Source of the DNA: a virus
Strand: one strand, 5' to 3'
Length of the DNA stretch: 58,874 nucleotides
Virus record (IMG/VR): IMGVR_UViG_3300034104_003823
Coordinates: 1-58,874 of that record
Part shown: positions 1 through 8,670 of the stretch, in pieces
How positions within the stretch are numbered: position 1 is the stretch's first letter
How the letters are laid out: every line of letters begins with the position of its first letter
Translations under genes and position numbers: made by a program
The notes under the pieces: model-generated
Seen by the model: only the letters and a program-made list of their open reading frames with translations
Told to the model about the DNA's origin: nothing
Database searches by the model: none

Positions 1-498
1 TTGATCCAAGTGCTCTGTAATACCATAAATGTTTGTTAAATTAATTAAATCTTCTGTTATTTTTGGATTTAAATATTTATTTCCAATTACCATAACACCG
101 GTATTATATTGGTCAATAAATAATTCTCTAACACAACCAAAAGGTTCTTTAAAATCAATAAGGTAATCAATGTTTCCTAAAATTACTGTATCTGAATCTA
201 AAAATATTATATTATTTTCGGTCTCAATAGAAAAAATTTCATACTTGGTGTAATCACCAAATGCCATTTGTTTTTTCTTTAACTCTTCTATTTGGGAATA
301 TTTTGACTCATCATATCTTTTTAAGAAGATATTTTTATGTATTTTTATACTTGTGTATAAGTCATTTTCTGTTATATCATTTGATATAATACAGAAAGGA
401 ATGTTTTCTTCTGTAATCCTAGGATTGTTGTCAATTAAAGATTTTAACATTACCTCAAATCCTATGAGGTATTCTTTATTACATACTGTTACAAACAT
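1..498 (-). CDS. GT8-like glycosyltransferase, N-terminal part (runs off window)
   Basis: The reading frame starts at 498 and stays open to base 1, giving 166 residues of a gene whose 3' end lies outside the window. It opens MFVTVCNKEYLIGFEVMLKS, as glycogenin/LgtC-type (GT8) nucleotide-sugar transferases do. It carries FLDSDTVILGNIDYL, with the D-x-D pair that binds the metal and sugar nucleotide, followed by YNTGVMVIGN, the usual N-[ST]-G-[VF] motif. A transfer of sugar to a protein or glycan is inferred; donor and acceptor are unknown. It follows the terminator at 537-562, so it is probably a separate transcription unit. It is the ninth glycosyltransferase-like gene in the window. Confidence 0.8.
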   Translation of the reverse strand, partial: MFVTVCNKEYLIGFEVMLKSLIDNNPRITEENIPFCIISNDITENDLYTSIKIHKNIFLKRYDESKYSQIEELKKKQMAFGDYTKYEIFSIETENNIIFLDSDTVILGNIDYLIDFKEPFGCVRELFIDQYNTGVMVIGNKYLNPKITEDLINLTNIYGITEHLDQ

Positions 499-536
499 AA
501 TTTAATTATATTATTTGTAACAAAAAAGTGTATAAA

Positions 537-562
537 AAACCCCACTTTTTAGGGTGGGGTTT
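537..562 (-). terminator. Rho-independent terminator after the fibre operon
   Basis: A 9-bp stem (AAACCCCAC pairing with GTGGGGTTT) with an 8-base loop. Read on the minus strand it is followed by a run of T, directly after the 60-aa gene that ends at 569. Confidence 0.85.
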
Positions 563-568
563 GATTTA

Positions 569-751
569 TTAACTTAATAATAATGTGTGTAATTCTTCTT
601 CAGTCCAAGTCTCTTTAAATGTAACTTCTTTAAGAATTGGTCCTTCTTCAGTTCTAAATCTAATTCCTCTTGGTACTTGTCTGATTGCAATTACTTTGTG
701 TTCACCAATTTGTTTTGGTTCTTCATACTTAAATAACAATTTAATTTCCAT
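569..751 (-). CDS. Small protein of unknown function (60 aa)
   Basis: A 60-residue protein beginning MEIKLLFKYEEPKQIGEH, with mixed charge and no membrane segment, signal peptide or motif I recognise. It is the last gene before the terminator at 537-562 and starts 25 bases after the stop of the large fibre gene, in the same direction, with an A-rich leader and no Shine-Dalgarno site. That placement makes it more credible than the overlapping plus-strand frame at 585-791. It could be a fibre-assembly factor or simply a small virion protein; neither is shown by the sequence. Confidence 0.65.
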   Translation of the reverse strand: MEIKLLFKYEEPKQIGEHKVIAIRQVPRGIRFRTEEGPILKEVTFKETWTEEELHTLLLS

Positions 752-776
752 TTTTGTTTTATTTTTGATTTATTGT

Positions 777-3700
777 TTATACTATTTTTAATGTTCCAGA
801 ATCATTCCAAACTGTTCCTGGTGCAAGACCTGCGGCTGATGTTGGCAAACAGCTTAAATGTAAACAGTTCATATGTGTTGTATTTGCTGCTGTTGATGTA
901 ATACCATTACCAACAATAAAAGAACAATCGTGTTGTGCTGTATTACATTGACCTCCAAGTATTGCTGAACAACCATTTATTGATGTGTTTTCACGACCAC
1001 CACTTATTGTTGAGTAACTACCACTTGATGTATTGCAAAAACCACCACCAATAAATGAACCACAACTAATTGCTGTGTTACAACGACCACCACTTACGAT
1101 TGAATCTTGACCACTTGATGTGTTTAAATACCCACCACTCACGGTTGAAGAATTTCCGTTTGATTTGTTTAAACGACCACCACCTACGGTTGAATAAGAA
1201 CCACTTACTGTGTTAAGTTTACCACCACTTATTGTTGAATAAGAACCAATTGTTGTGTTATAATACCCACCACTTATTGTTGAATAACCACCATTTGATG
1301 TGTTTTGAAAACCGCCACCAATTGTACCATAAAAACAAGAATTTGTATTTAATCTACCACCACTAATAACACTACCACAGGCAGTTTCAGTATTTAAGTT
1401 ACAAGCACCACCACCAATTGTACTATTCCATTTTAATGATATATTACGATAACCACCACTAACTGTTGTTGAAACTCCCATAGATGAATTAAGACCACCA
1501 CCACCTACTGAACCAAAAAATTCATTTGTTGTATTTCTATATCCACCACTGATTGTTGTTCTATCACCAGTATTTGTTGTATTTATTATTGCTATAACAT
1601 CATCTACTCCAGATGTACCACCAGAAAAACTACTACCGTCAAAAAATATTGTATCACCATTTACATAACCAAGACCTTTATTAGGAATATTAATTGGAGT
1701 AAAAAGTGTTTTTATTCTAAATGTAACATCATCTATACCACTAACACCAAAAGGGAAGTTTCCACCATCAATAAATACTGTATCACCAGAAAGATATAAA
1801 CTACCTGCGTTTGAATTAATATAATTTATACCAGTTGAATTAAATTGAATAAAGAAATTACCACCAGTTCCTTGACCAGAAAGTGTTGATGTTTGAGGGA
1901 TATTACTATAAAAATTATTTAAAAGTGTTGTTCCAGAATATGTAAAGTTGTCAGTTTCACCAACTCTATTAAAACTTAAAAAATTAAATTGAGCTCCACT
2001 ACCAGAACCAGATGAGGTTGATGTGGGTGAAATACTAAAATAAGAACCATTTAAAGTATTTCCAGTATATATAAGATTATTAAGACCATTAATGACATTT
2101 GATAAACCAGCACGATTAGATATACCACCACCTACAGTTGCTAAACTTCCGGCAAAATTAGAATAACCACCACTTATTGTTGAAGTCTCAAGTGAATAAT
2201 TACATCTACCACCAGAAATTGTGGAATAATCGCCACAAATTGTATTACAATAACCACCACTTACGGTTGAACAATTACCACTTGATGTGTTAAAATACCC
2301 TCCACTTACGGCTGAATGATTACAACTTGATGTATTATTACGGCCACCACTTACGGTTGACCCATATCCACTTGATGTATTACAAAAACCACCACCTACA
2401 GTTGCTAAACTTCCGGCAAAATTAGAATAACCACCACTTATTGTTGAATAATCACCACTTGATGTGTTTTGGTCACCACCACTTACGGTTGACCCATATC
2501 CACTTGAATATGTTGATATTTGAAAACTTAAATCATCATCTGGTATAATACCACCAAACTTTGTACCTTCAAAATATATTGTATCTCCAGGAACATAATT
2601 TGCACCTTGAGTCCAGTTATTTACAACATTTTGTGCTCCTATGGTAACATAAACATCATCAATCCCAGATGTTCCACTAAATAAAGCACCATCAAAAAAT
2701 AATACATCCCCAGTTTTATAAAATTGTCCAACATTTTGAATCCATATACCATCTAAAACACCAGAATTAAATTGAAAATCAAGAACAGCACCAGTACCAC
2801 TAAGTGAAGAGGATGAGGTTTGTAGTATATCATTAAAAAATCCATTTAAAGTACCACCCGTATATGTGTAAGAACTAATTGAATTAATCTTACCCCAAGG
2901 AAAGTTAAAATCAAACTTGGCTCCACTTCCTTGTCCAGAACCTATTGATGTTGGTTCTATATTAGTAAAGTACCCACTTAATGTTGTACTACTAAATTGT
3001 ATGTTATATGGATTTCCATTTATACCTAAACTTCCGTTTTTATTATTATATCCCCCAGAAATTGTTGAGTTACTTTGTACATTAAAATTATTACATCCAC
3101 CAACAATAACTGAATTACAACTTAAAGATGTGTTGTTAATACCTGTACCAATTATTGAGTTATTACCATAAACTTTATTTAAGCAACCACCACCAATAAA
3201 AGATTGTTTACCTAATGGTTCTGTTTGTATTTGAAAAGAAATTGAATCATTTATTGTTCCTCCAGGAAAAATTGTTCCGTTAAAAAACAAGGTATCTCCA
3301 TTTTCATAACCGTTACCAACAGTTTGTATATTAACAACTTCTGTTTTTATTTTAACTCTTACATCGTCAACACCTGTAATGCCACTTGGTGTAAATAAAC
3401 TACCATCAAATAATAAAGTATCACCATTTACATAACCAAGACCTTTATTTGAGGTAACGCTAACATAAACTTTACCTTCGTAAAACTCAACATTAAAGGT
3501 TGCACCACCACCAAGACCGGACAGTGAAGATGTCGGCACTATAGAATTAAAATACGTATTACTATTTGTAAAAGTTGAGCCGGTATATATTTTATCATAT
3601 GTAGAATGAACAGCAGTTTGTGGAAAATTAAAATAAAACTGTGCTCCAGAACCATTTATTGACGTTGACGAAGTCGGTGAATAAGTACCATTAATATATG

Positions 3701-4838
3701 AACTAAAAGTTGTTCCAGTATATGTAAAATTATAATAACCACTTACAGTACCTTGATTTCCAATTAAATTACTTACACCACCAACAATTGATGAATTTTC
3801 TGTGAGTACCGTATTTGCACAACCGCCACCAATAAATGAATAAGAATTACTTGATGTGTTTTCACGACCACCACTTACGACTGACGCTATTGCTATTGAT
3901 GTGTTTCCGGTTCCACCACCAACAAGAGAATAATCACCACTTGCATCACCACTAACACCAATTCTTTGTGTTGAGTCTGTACCAGAACCAACTTCATATA
4001 AAGAACCACCACCAAACAAACTTCCCAAATCATCAACTGTTATTTTTAATAACTCTGTTGTTTTTGTAATTAAAAGTTGATTAAAAAATAAATTTCTTTG
4101 TCCCAAACCATCACCTTGAGCACCACAATAAAAATTAATTTCATTGACAACCAATGTTGAGTTTATTGGTGCGGAATAAGTTGGTCCGCCACTTCTAGAT
4201 GTTATTGTAATGTTATAAAGAATATCACTTGTTCTAGTTAGAGTAACTAACATTGGTGTTGTACCATAACCACTATCAATAATGTTATTAGGTGAAGATA
4301 AGTTTGATGTTATTGTTGATGTATTATTGTTGTTAGCATTAAAAATTGTTGTACCACCAGCTTTTAAATCAAAACCTTTATTACCACCATTTGCGTCAAA
4401 ATTTATTGCCCAATAAAAACTAAATACATCACCAACATTCATTCCAGATGTAAATGTTCTTGATGTTGATACATAATTTGATCCGTCAGTTGCAAAAAGA
4501 GCAAATGCGTTTGTTCCAATACCGGCGGTTCCCATACCGTCTGACGCTGGATTACCTAAAAACACACCAGTATTTGGTTGTGTAGTTATGGTCCAAGGAT
4601 TAAATCCTGTCCCATTATTTGACCCATTTGTCCAAGAAATATAGTTACTTGCTTCATCTTGATATTGGTCATTACCAGTAATTGGTAAATAATCATTACT
4701 TGTGTTAACATTAAGTGGATTCTGTGTTGGTGAATTTATAATTTCGGTAATTGTGTTATCAACTAATCCTGACCCATCACCATAAAATGTTCCGCCACTT
4801 ATTGTTGTTGCACTTAATATGTCTGTATTAAATCCCAT
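777..4838 (-). CDS. Giant repeat-containing tail fibre/adhesin-like protein (1353 aa)
   Basis: Opens with a fibre-type N-terminus (GFNTDILSATTISGGTFYGDGSGL). A beta-rich, lectin-like region follows at roughly 45-270. Then come dozens of 15-residue repeats of the form TSSGDYSTVSGGxxN, which should build a beta-roll or beta-helix shaft in the style of YadA/Hep_Hag heads. The array is broken several times by about 90-170-residue inserts containing YTGxT, PTSxxSGxGxGAxF and GDTxxFxGxxF, which look like projecting beta-sandwich modules. The C-terminus (GLAPGTVWNDSGTLKIV) resembles the ends of phage fibres and tail proteins. It shares LYEVGSGTDSTQR and the repeat type with the next gene upstream, so the two are paralogues. 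Host adhesion is inferred. Confidence 0.85.
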   Translation of the reverse strand: MGFNTDILSATTISGGTFYGDGSGLVDNTITEIINSPTQNPLNVNTSNDYLPITGNDQYQDEASNYISWTNGSNNGTGFNPWTITTQPNTGVFLGNPASDGMGTAGIGTNAFALFATDGSNYVSTSRTFTSGMNVGDVFSFYWAINFDANGGNKGFDLKAGGTTIFNANNNNTSTITSNLSSPNNIIDSGYGTTPMLVTLTRTSDILYNITITSRSGGPTYSAPINSTLVVNEINFYCGAQGDGLGQRNLFFNQLLITKTTELLKITVDDLGSLFGGGSLYEVGSGTDSTQRIGVSGDASGDYSLVGGGTGNTSIAIASVVSGGRENTSSNSYSFIGGGCANTVLTENSSIVGGVSNLIGNQGTVSGYYNFTYTGTTFSSYINGTYSPTSSTSINGSGAQFYFNFPQTAVHSTYDKIYTGSTFTNSNTYFNSIVPTSSLSGLGGGATFNVEFYEGKVYVSVTSNKGLGYVNGDTLLFDGSLFTPSGITGVDDVRVKIKTEVVNIQTVGNGYENGDTLFFNGTIFPGGTINDSISFQIQTEPLGKQSFIGGGCLNKVYGNNSIIGTGINNTSLSCNSVIVGGCNNFNVQSNSTISGGYNNKNGSLGINGNPYNIQFSSTTLSGYFTNIEPTSIGSGQGSGAKFDFNFPWGKINSISSYTYTGGTLNGFFNDILQTSSSSLSGTGAVLDFQFNSGVLDGIWIQNVGQFYKTGDVLFFDGALFSGTSGIDDVYVTIGAQNVVNNWTQGANYVPGDTIYFEGTKFGGIIPDDDLSFQISTYSSGYGSTVSGGDQNTSSGDYSTISGGYSNFAGSLATVGGGFCNTSSGYGSTVSGGRNNTSSCNHSAVSGGYFNTSSGNCSTVSGGYCNTICGDYSTISGGRCNYSLETSTISGGYSNFAGSLATVGGGISNRAGLSNVINGLNNLIYTGNTLNGSYFSISPTSTSSGSGSGAQFNFLSFNRVGETDNFTYSGTTLLNNFYSNIPQTSTLSGQGTGGNFFIQFNSTGINYINSNAGSLYLSGDTVFIDGGNFPFGVSGIDDVTFRIKTLFTPINIPNKGLGYVNGDTIFFDGSSFSGGTSGVDDVIAIINTTNTGDRTTISGGYRNTTNEFFGSVGGGGLNSSMGVSTTVSGGYRNISLKWNSTIGGGACNLNTETACGSVISGGRLNTNSCFYGTIGGGFQNTSNGGYSTISGGYYNTTIGSYSTISGGKLNTVSGSYSTVGGGRLNKSNGNSSTVSGGYLNTSSGQDSIVSGGRCNTAISCGSFIGGGFCNTSSGSYSTISGGRENTSINGCSAILGGQCNTAQHDCSFIVGNGITSTAANTTHMNCLHLSCLPTSAAGLAPGTVWNDSGTLKIV
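961..1350 (-). repeat. 45-bp tandem repeat array in fibre gene
   Basis: Degenerate 45-base units encode the 15-residue TSSGxYSTxSGGxxN repeat. On the plus strand the recurring core reads ccaccacttacggttga followed by accacttgatgtgtt. Similar blocks lie at about 2130-2510 in the same gene and 6400-6720 in the neighbouring gene. Near-identical units make unequal recombination likely. Confidence 0.8.
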
Positions 4839-4860
4839 TTCTTATTTTTTTATTTTATTT

Positions 4861-4868
4861 TATTTATA
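4861..4868 (-). promoter_or_regulatory. TATAAATA box upstream of fibre gene
   Basis: Read on the minus strand this is TATAAATA, identical to the T4 late -10 box. It overlaps the stop codon of the upstream fibre gene and lies 22 bases before the start at 4838. It differs from the ATATTTAT motif used elsewhere, so its role is uncertain. Confidence 0.35.
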
Positions 4869-7800
4869 CAAATGTTCCAGATACAATCCAAGAACCTAAA
4901 ACCTTTTTCTCTATTATAAATGTTGCTCCAGATATACTCATTCTCCAAGAACCATCAACATCATCACCAAAGTATAAATATCCGGTTGACCGTATGTTCG
5001 CGTTTGGCATATATGTCATATCATTTTCTGTTGCAATAATACTTTGTCCACCCACAACAGCACTTCTTGTACCAATTGTTGTATTACAAAAACCTCCACC
5101 AATAAATGATTGATAGCCGAACGCAGTATTTCCTTGTCCACCACCTATTGTTGCGTTATATGCTGAAATTGTATTGTTAACTCCACCACCAATAGAAGAA
5201 TAATTACCTAATAGTGTATTACAAAATCCACCAGAAATTGTTGAGCAATTTCCTATCGCACTATCAATTGAGTCAATATTAAATGTTATGTCATTTACAC
5301 CAGAAGTTCCTCCGCTAAATAACCCACCATCAAATGTTATTGTATCATTAACTTGATAGTTAACACCACCAAAATTTACAAAAGTTCCAGAAACATAATA
5401 ACCACTAAATGAAATGTTTAATTGACCACCACTTCCAGAACCTGATGTTGAGGTTGGTGTTACTAAATAGAAACCATCTTGAATTGGATTTCCGTTGTAA
5501 GAACCATAAACACTAACTGTAGATATTGTGTTTGTTCCACCCAATGTATTACATCTACCACCGTTAATATTTGATACTTCAGATTGTATTGTGTTTTGAA
5601 ACCCACCACCTATATTTGATCTACCACCAGTTTGGGTTATATCATTGTTTGAACCACCAACAATTACCCCATAAATGGATGAAACTGTATTACACCTTCC
5701 AGCACCAATAATTGATAATGCAGATGTTGAGTTTATTTTGTTTTCAGTACCACCACCAATAAATGAACCATCAGCACTAGTTGTGTTATTAAAACCACCA
5801 TTTATTGTTGAAAAATTTTCATTTACAGTGTTTTGAACACCACCACCTATAGATGAAGTATTTGCAATTACGGTATTAAGAATTCCACCAACAACAACAG
5901 AATTTTGTCCTACTAATGTATTAGATTGTCCACCACCAATAAAAGAAAATTCTGAAGTTACAACATTATCTAAATCAAAGGTTAAATCATTTGCTGGTGA
6001 TGAACCACCAATAGTATCACCAGAAACTAAAACTTGTTCTCCTTGTTCATATCTTATACCAGGATTTACAACATTAACATTACTTACACTTCCACCACTC
6101 ACATCAAAAGAAATTTGTAGTCCAGACCCATAACCAAGAATAGTTGTTGGGTAAATTGAATATGTATTATCTGGTATTGCAGAGGCATTACCAGAATTAA
6201 AAGAAACTTGTTGTACTAAACCTGAAATGTTTTGGTTGTTTTGACCACCTCCTATTGTTGAAAATTCACCTAGTGTAACGTTTCTACAACCACCACCATT
6301 AAATGTGTAGTAATTTCCTGATGTGTTGCACTCACCACCGCTTATTGTTGCTCCGCCCGTTGCGCCACCACTTAATATTGTTGTATTAGAAAGCCCACCA
6401 CCAATTGTATCATATTGGTTTTCGGAAAGATTATTACGACCTCCACCTACGGTTGAATAAGAATTACTTGATGTGTTAAGATAACCACCACTTACGGTTG
6501 AATGATAACCACTTGATGTATTTCTACGACCTCCACTTACGGTTGAGTAATCCCCACTTGATGTATTTTCAAGACCACCTCCTACGGTTGAAGAATTACC
6601 ACTTGATTTGTTATTAATACCTCCACTTACTGTTGAACTATAACAACTTGATGTGTTTCTATATCCACCACTCACGGTTGAGTAATCCCCACTTGATGTG
6701 TTACAATAGCCGCCACTTACGGTTGTATGTGTACTATTGTTTGTTTGGATGTTTAACCAAACATCATCTAAAGGAGATGAACCACCACCAAATAATCCAC
6801 CGTTAAAATATAGTGTTTCACCATTAGAATAACCAGAACCTCCGTTTTGTATTTGGGTACCTTGTAATACACCAAGGACAAAATCAAAACTAAATAATGC
6901 TCCAGACCCAGTACCACTTGATGTTGATGTTGGCGAAATACCACCGTAAGTATTATTTAAAGTACCACCAGTATACACAGAACTATTTATTCCGTCAACA
7001 AAATTATTTCGCCCAGAAACGTTATTTTCTCCACCACCAATAAATGAATTGTAACCACTAGCGGTATTGTTAAATCCACCACTAATTGTAGCACAAGAAT
7101 TTGTTATTCTATTGAAATAACCACCACCAATAAATGAATAAGCACCACTTATCGTATTATTTTCACCACCACTGATTGTTGCAACATCACCTTGAAGGAT
7201 AGTATTATCACCACCACCACCGATTGTTGAATAGTCCGAATTAGTATTAATTGTATTATTTGCACCACCACCAATAGTAGAATAGTCACCAGATACTGTA
7301 TTTTCATACCCACCACTAATTGTTGCGTATTCACCAGATGCTGTATTACAACGCCCACCACCAACTGTTGCGTAGTTATTTATTGATGTAAAAACTTGGA
7401 ATGTAACATCATCAACACCGGTTGTTCCACCAGGAAATATATTACCATTAAAAAATAAAGTATCATTTCCAATATATCGATTACCACCACCAAGAATATT
7501 AACACTAGATAAAGTACCAAAATTAAAAACAAAACCAAATAAGGCATCAAAACCATAACCAGATGTCGTTGATGTTGGACTATACCCACCAGAAAAAGTT
7601 CCGTTTAAGGTACCACCGGTGTACACTCGGTTGTATGTACCATTTATTGTGCCATAGGCACCAGCTTCGTTACAACGACCACCACCAACAACTCCATAAC
7701 AACCATATCCAGTATTTCTTCTACCACCGCTAATTGTTGAGTAACATGAGTCTTTTGTGATAATATTACAACAACCGCCACCGATTGTTGAGCAGTTTGC

Positions 7801-8637
7801 GTTACTTTTATTTAAAATCCCACCACTGATTGTTGATGAGTTTCTATTTGCTGTATTTCTACAACCACCACCAATTGCAATATTATTACCACTATTAATA
7901 GTATTAATTTGTAATGTAACATTATCTTGTGGTATAGCACCACCAAATATTGTTCCGTTAAATGTTAAAGTGTCACCACTAACATATCCACTACCTTGAT
8001 TATCAACATAAACATTACTTAATGTGTTTGTTGATGAAAAATAAAAAGAAAATGTAGATCCAGAACCAAGACCAGAAAGTGTTGATGATGGTGAATCTGA
8101 ACCATAAAAACCACTAGATGGAATATTACCGGTAAAAGTTTGGTTATATATCGAATCAACAGCACCATTAATTCCGGATGTATTACAAGAACCACCACCA
8201 ATAACAGAACTATTACCTAACGACGTGTTAAGTATACCACCACTAATAACTGAAACATAACCACTTGCGGTATTTCCAGAACCTCCAGCAATAATTGAAA
8301 TATTACCTAATGCTGCCGAGTTAACACCAACCCTTTGTGTTGAGTCAGTTCCAGAACCAACTTCATATAAAGAAGTCCCAGTACCACCAGTTGTAAATCC
8401 AGTTACTGAAAATGTTCCACCAGTATTATTTGTAAATGTTGCAACTCCGGAAATATTATTATAGGTACCACCAGTTACAAATACATCTACTAGTCCTAAA
8501 TTTATATACGTTTTTAACTGGTCAACAGTTATTTTATTCGTAATATCTAATTCAACATCTACTATTGGTAAAACATCATTTGTTGAGATATCAATAGCCG
8601 ATATTAGAGGTAATTCGGTTATTTTTTTATTTGCCAT
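4864..8637 (-). CDS. Giant repeat-containing tail fibre protein (1257 aa)
   Basis: The N-terminus MANKKITELPLISAIDIST...DVLPIVD is the familiar phage-fibre opening (K-x-I-T-E-L-P ... D-x-L-P-I-V-D) thought to attach to the tail. Residues 90 onward are tandem 15-residue SGGxxNTSSGxYSTV repeats, interrupted by at least five insert modules with the PTSxxSGxGxGAxF / GDTLxFNGxxFxGG signature. The C-terminus (YLYFGDDVDGSWRMSISGATF...LGSWIVSGTF) matches the 'GSWR' ending found on many phage fibres. The stop lies 25 bases before the next fibre gene. The paralogy with that gene suggests duplication, perhaps giving two fibre specificities. Confidence 0.85.
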   Translation of the reverse strand: MANKKITELPLISAIDISTNDVLPIVDVELDITNKITVDQLKTYINLGLVDVFVTGGTYNNISGVATFTNNTGGTFSVTGFTTGGTGTSLYEVGSGTDSTQRVGVNSAALGNISIIAGGSGNTASGYVSVISGGILNTSLGNSSVIGGGSCNTSGINGAVDSIYNQTFTGNIPSSGFYGSDSPSSTLSGLGSGSTFSFYFSSTNTLSNVYVDNQGSGYVSGDTLTFNGTIFGGAIPQDNVTLQINTINSGNNIAIGGGCRNTANRNSSTISGGILNKSNANCSTIGGGCCNIITKDSCYSTISGGRRNTGYGCYGVVGGGRCNEAGAYGTINGTYNRVYTGGTLNGTFSGGYSPTSTTSGYGFDALFGFVFNFGTLSSVNILGGGNRYIGNDTLFFNGNIFPGGTTGVDDVTFQVFTSINNYATVGGGRCNTASGEYATISGGYENTVSGDYSTIGGGANNTINTNSDYSTIGGGGDNTILQGDVATISGGENNTISGAYSFIGGGYFNRITNSCATISGGFNNTASGYNSFIGGGENNVSGRNNFVDGINSSVYTGGTLNNTYGGISPTSTSSGTGSGALFSFDFVLGVLQGTQIQNGGSGYSNGETLYFNGGLFGGGSSPLDDVWLNIQTNNSTHTTVSGGYCNTSSGDYSTVSGGYRNTSSCYSSTVSGGINNKSSGNSSTVGGGLENTSSGDYSTVSGGRRNTSSGYHSTVSGGYLNTSSNSYSTVGGGRNNLSENQYDTIGGGLSNTTILSGGATGGATISGGECNTSGNYYTFNGGGCRNVTLGEFSTIGGGQNNQNISGLVQQVSFNSGNASAIPDNTYSIYPTTILGYGSGLQISFDVSGGSVSNVNVVNPGIRYEQGEQVLVSGDTIGGSSPANDLTFDLDNVVTSEFSFIGGGQSNTLVGQNSVVVGGILNTVIANTSSIGGGVQNTVNENFSTINGGFNNTTSADGSFIGGGTENKINSTSALSIIGAGRCNTVSSIYGVIVGGSNNDITQTGGRSNIGGGFQNTIQSEVSNINGGRCNTLGGTNTISTVSVYGSYNGNPIQDGFYLVTPTSTSGSGSGGQLNISFSGYYVSGTFVNFGGVNYQVNDTITFDGGLFSGGTSGVNDITFNIDSIDSAIGNCSTISGGFCNTLLGNYSSIGGGVNNTISAYNATIGGGQGNTAFGYQSFIGGGFCNTTIGTRSAVVGGQSIIATENDMTYMPNANIRSTGYLYFGDDVDGSWRMSISGATFIIEKKVLGSWIVSGTFV
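6400..6720 (-). repeat. 45-bp tandem repeat array in second fibre gene
   Basis: Seven or so consecutive 45-base units encode TSSGxYSTVSGGxxN with few substitutions. The units are closely similar to those at 961-1350 and 2130-2510 in the paralogue, so exchange between the two genes is possible. Confidence 0.8.
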
Positions 8638-8651
8638 AGTTTTTTTATTTA

Positions 8652-8659
8652 ATAAATAT
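8652..8659 (-). promoter_or_regulatory. Late-promoter-like ATATTTAT element
   Basis: AATATTTAT read on the minus strand, 14 bases before the start of the fibre gene at 8637. No -33 element is visible. Confidence 0.45.
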
Positions 8660-8670
8660 TACAAACTTTG

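Noticed and set aside
499-536. Possible TTTTG...TATGTTTG host-type promoter for the GT8 gene
   Set aside because: The -7 match would overlap the start codon itself and the spacing is 21 bases.
585-791. 68-residue hydrophobic plus-strand frame overlapping the 60-aa gene
   Set aside because: It runs against the operon, spans the gene boundary and looks like an antisense artefact; the minus frame fits operon spacing and the terminator.
961-6720. Regular repeats resembling a CRISPR array
   Set aside because: They are in-frame, degenerate 45-base protein repeats within fibre genes, without unique spacers or palindromic repeat cores.
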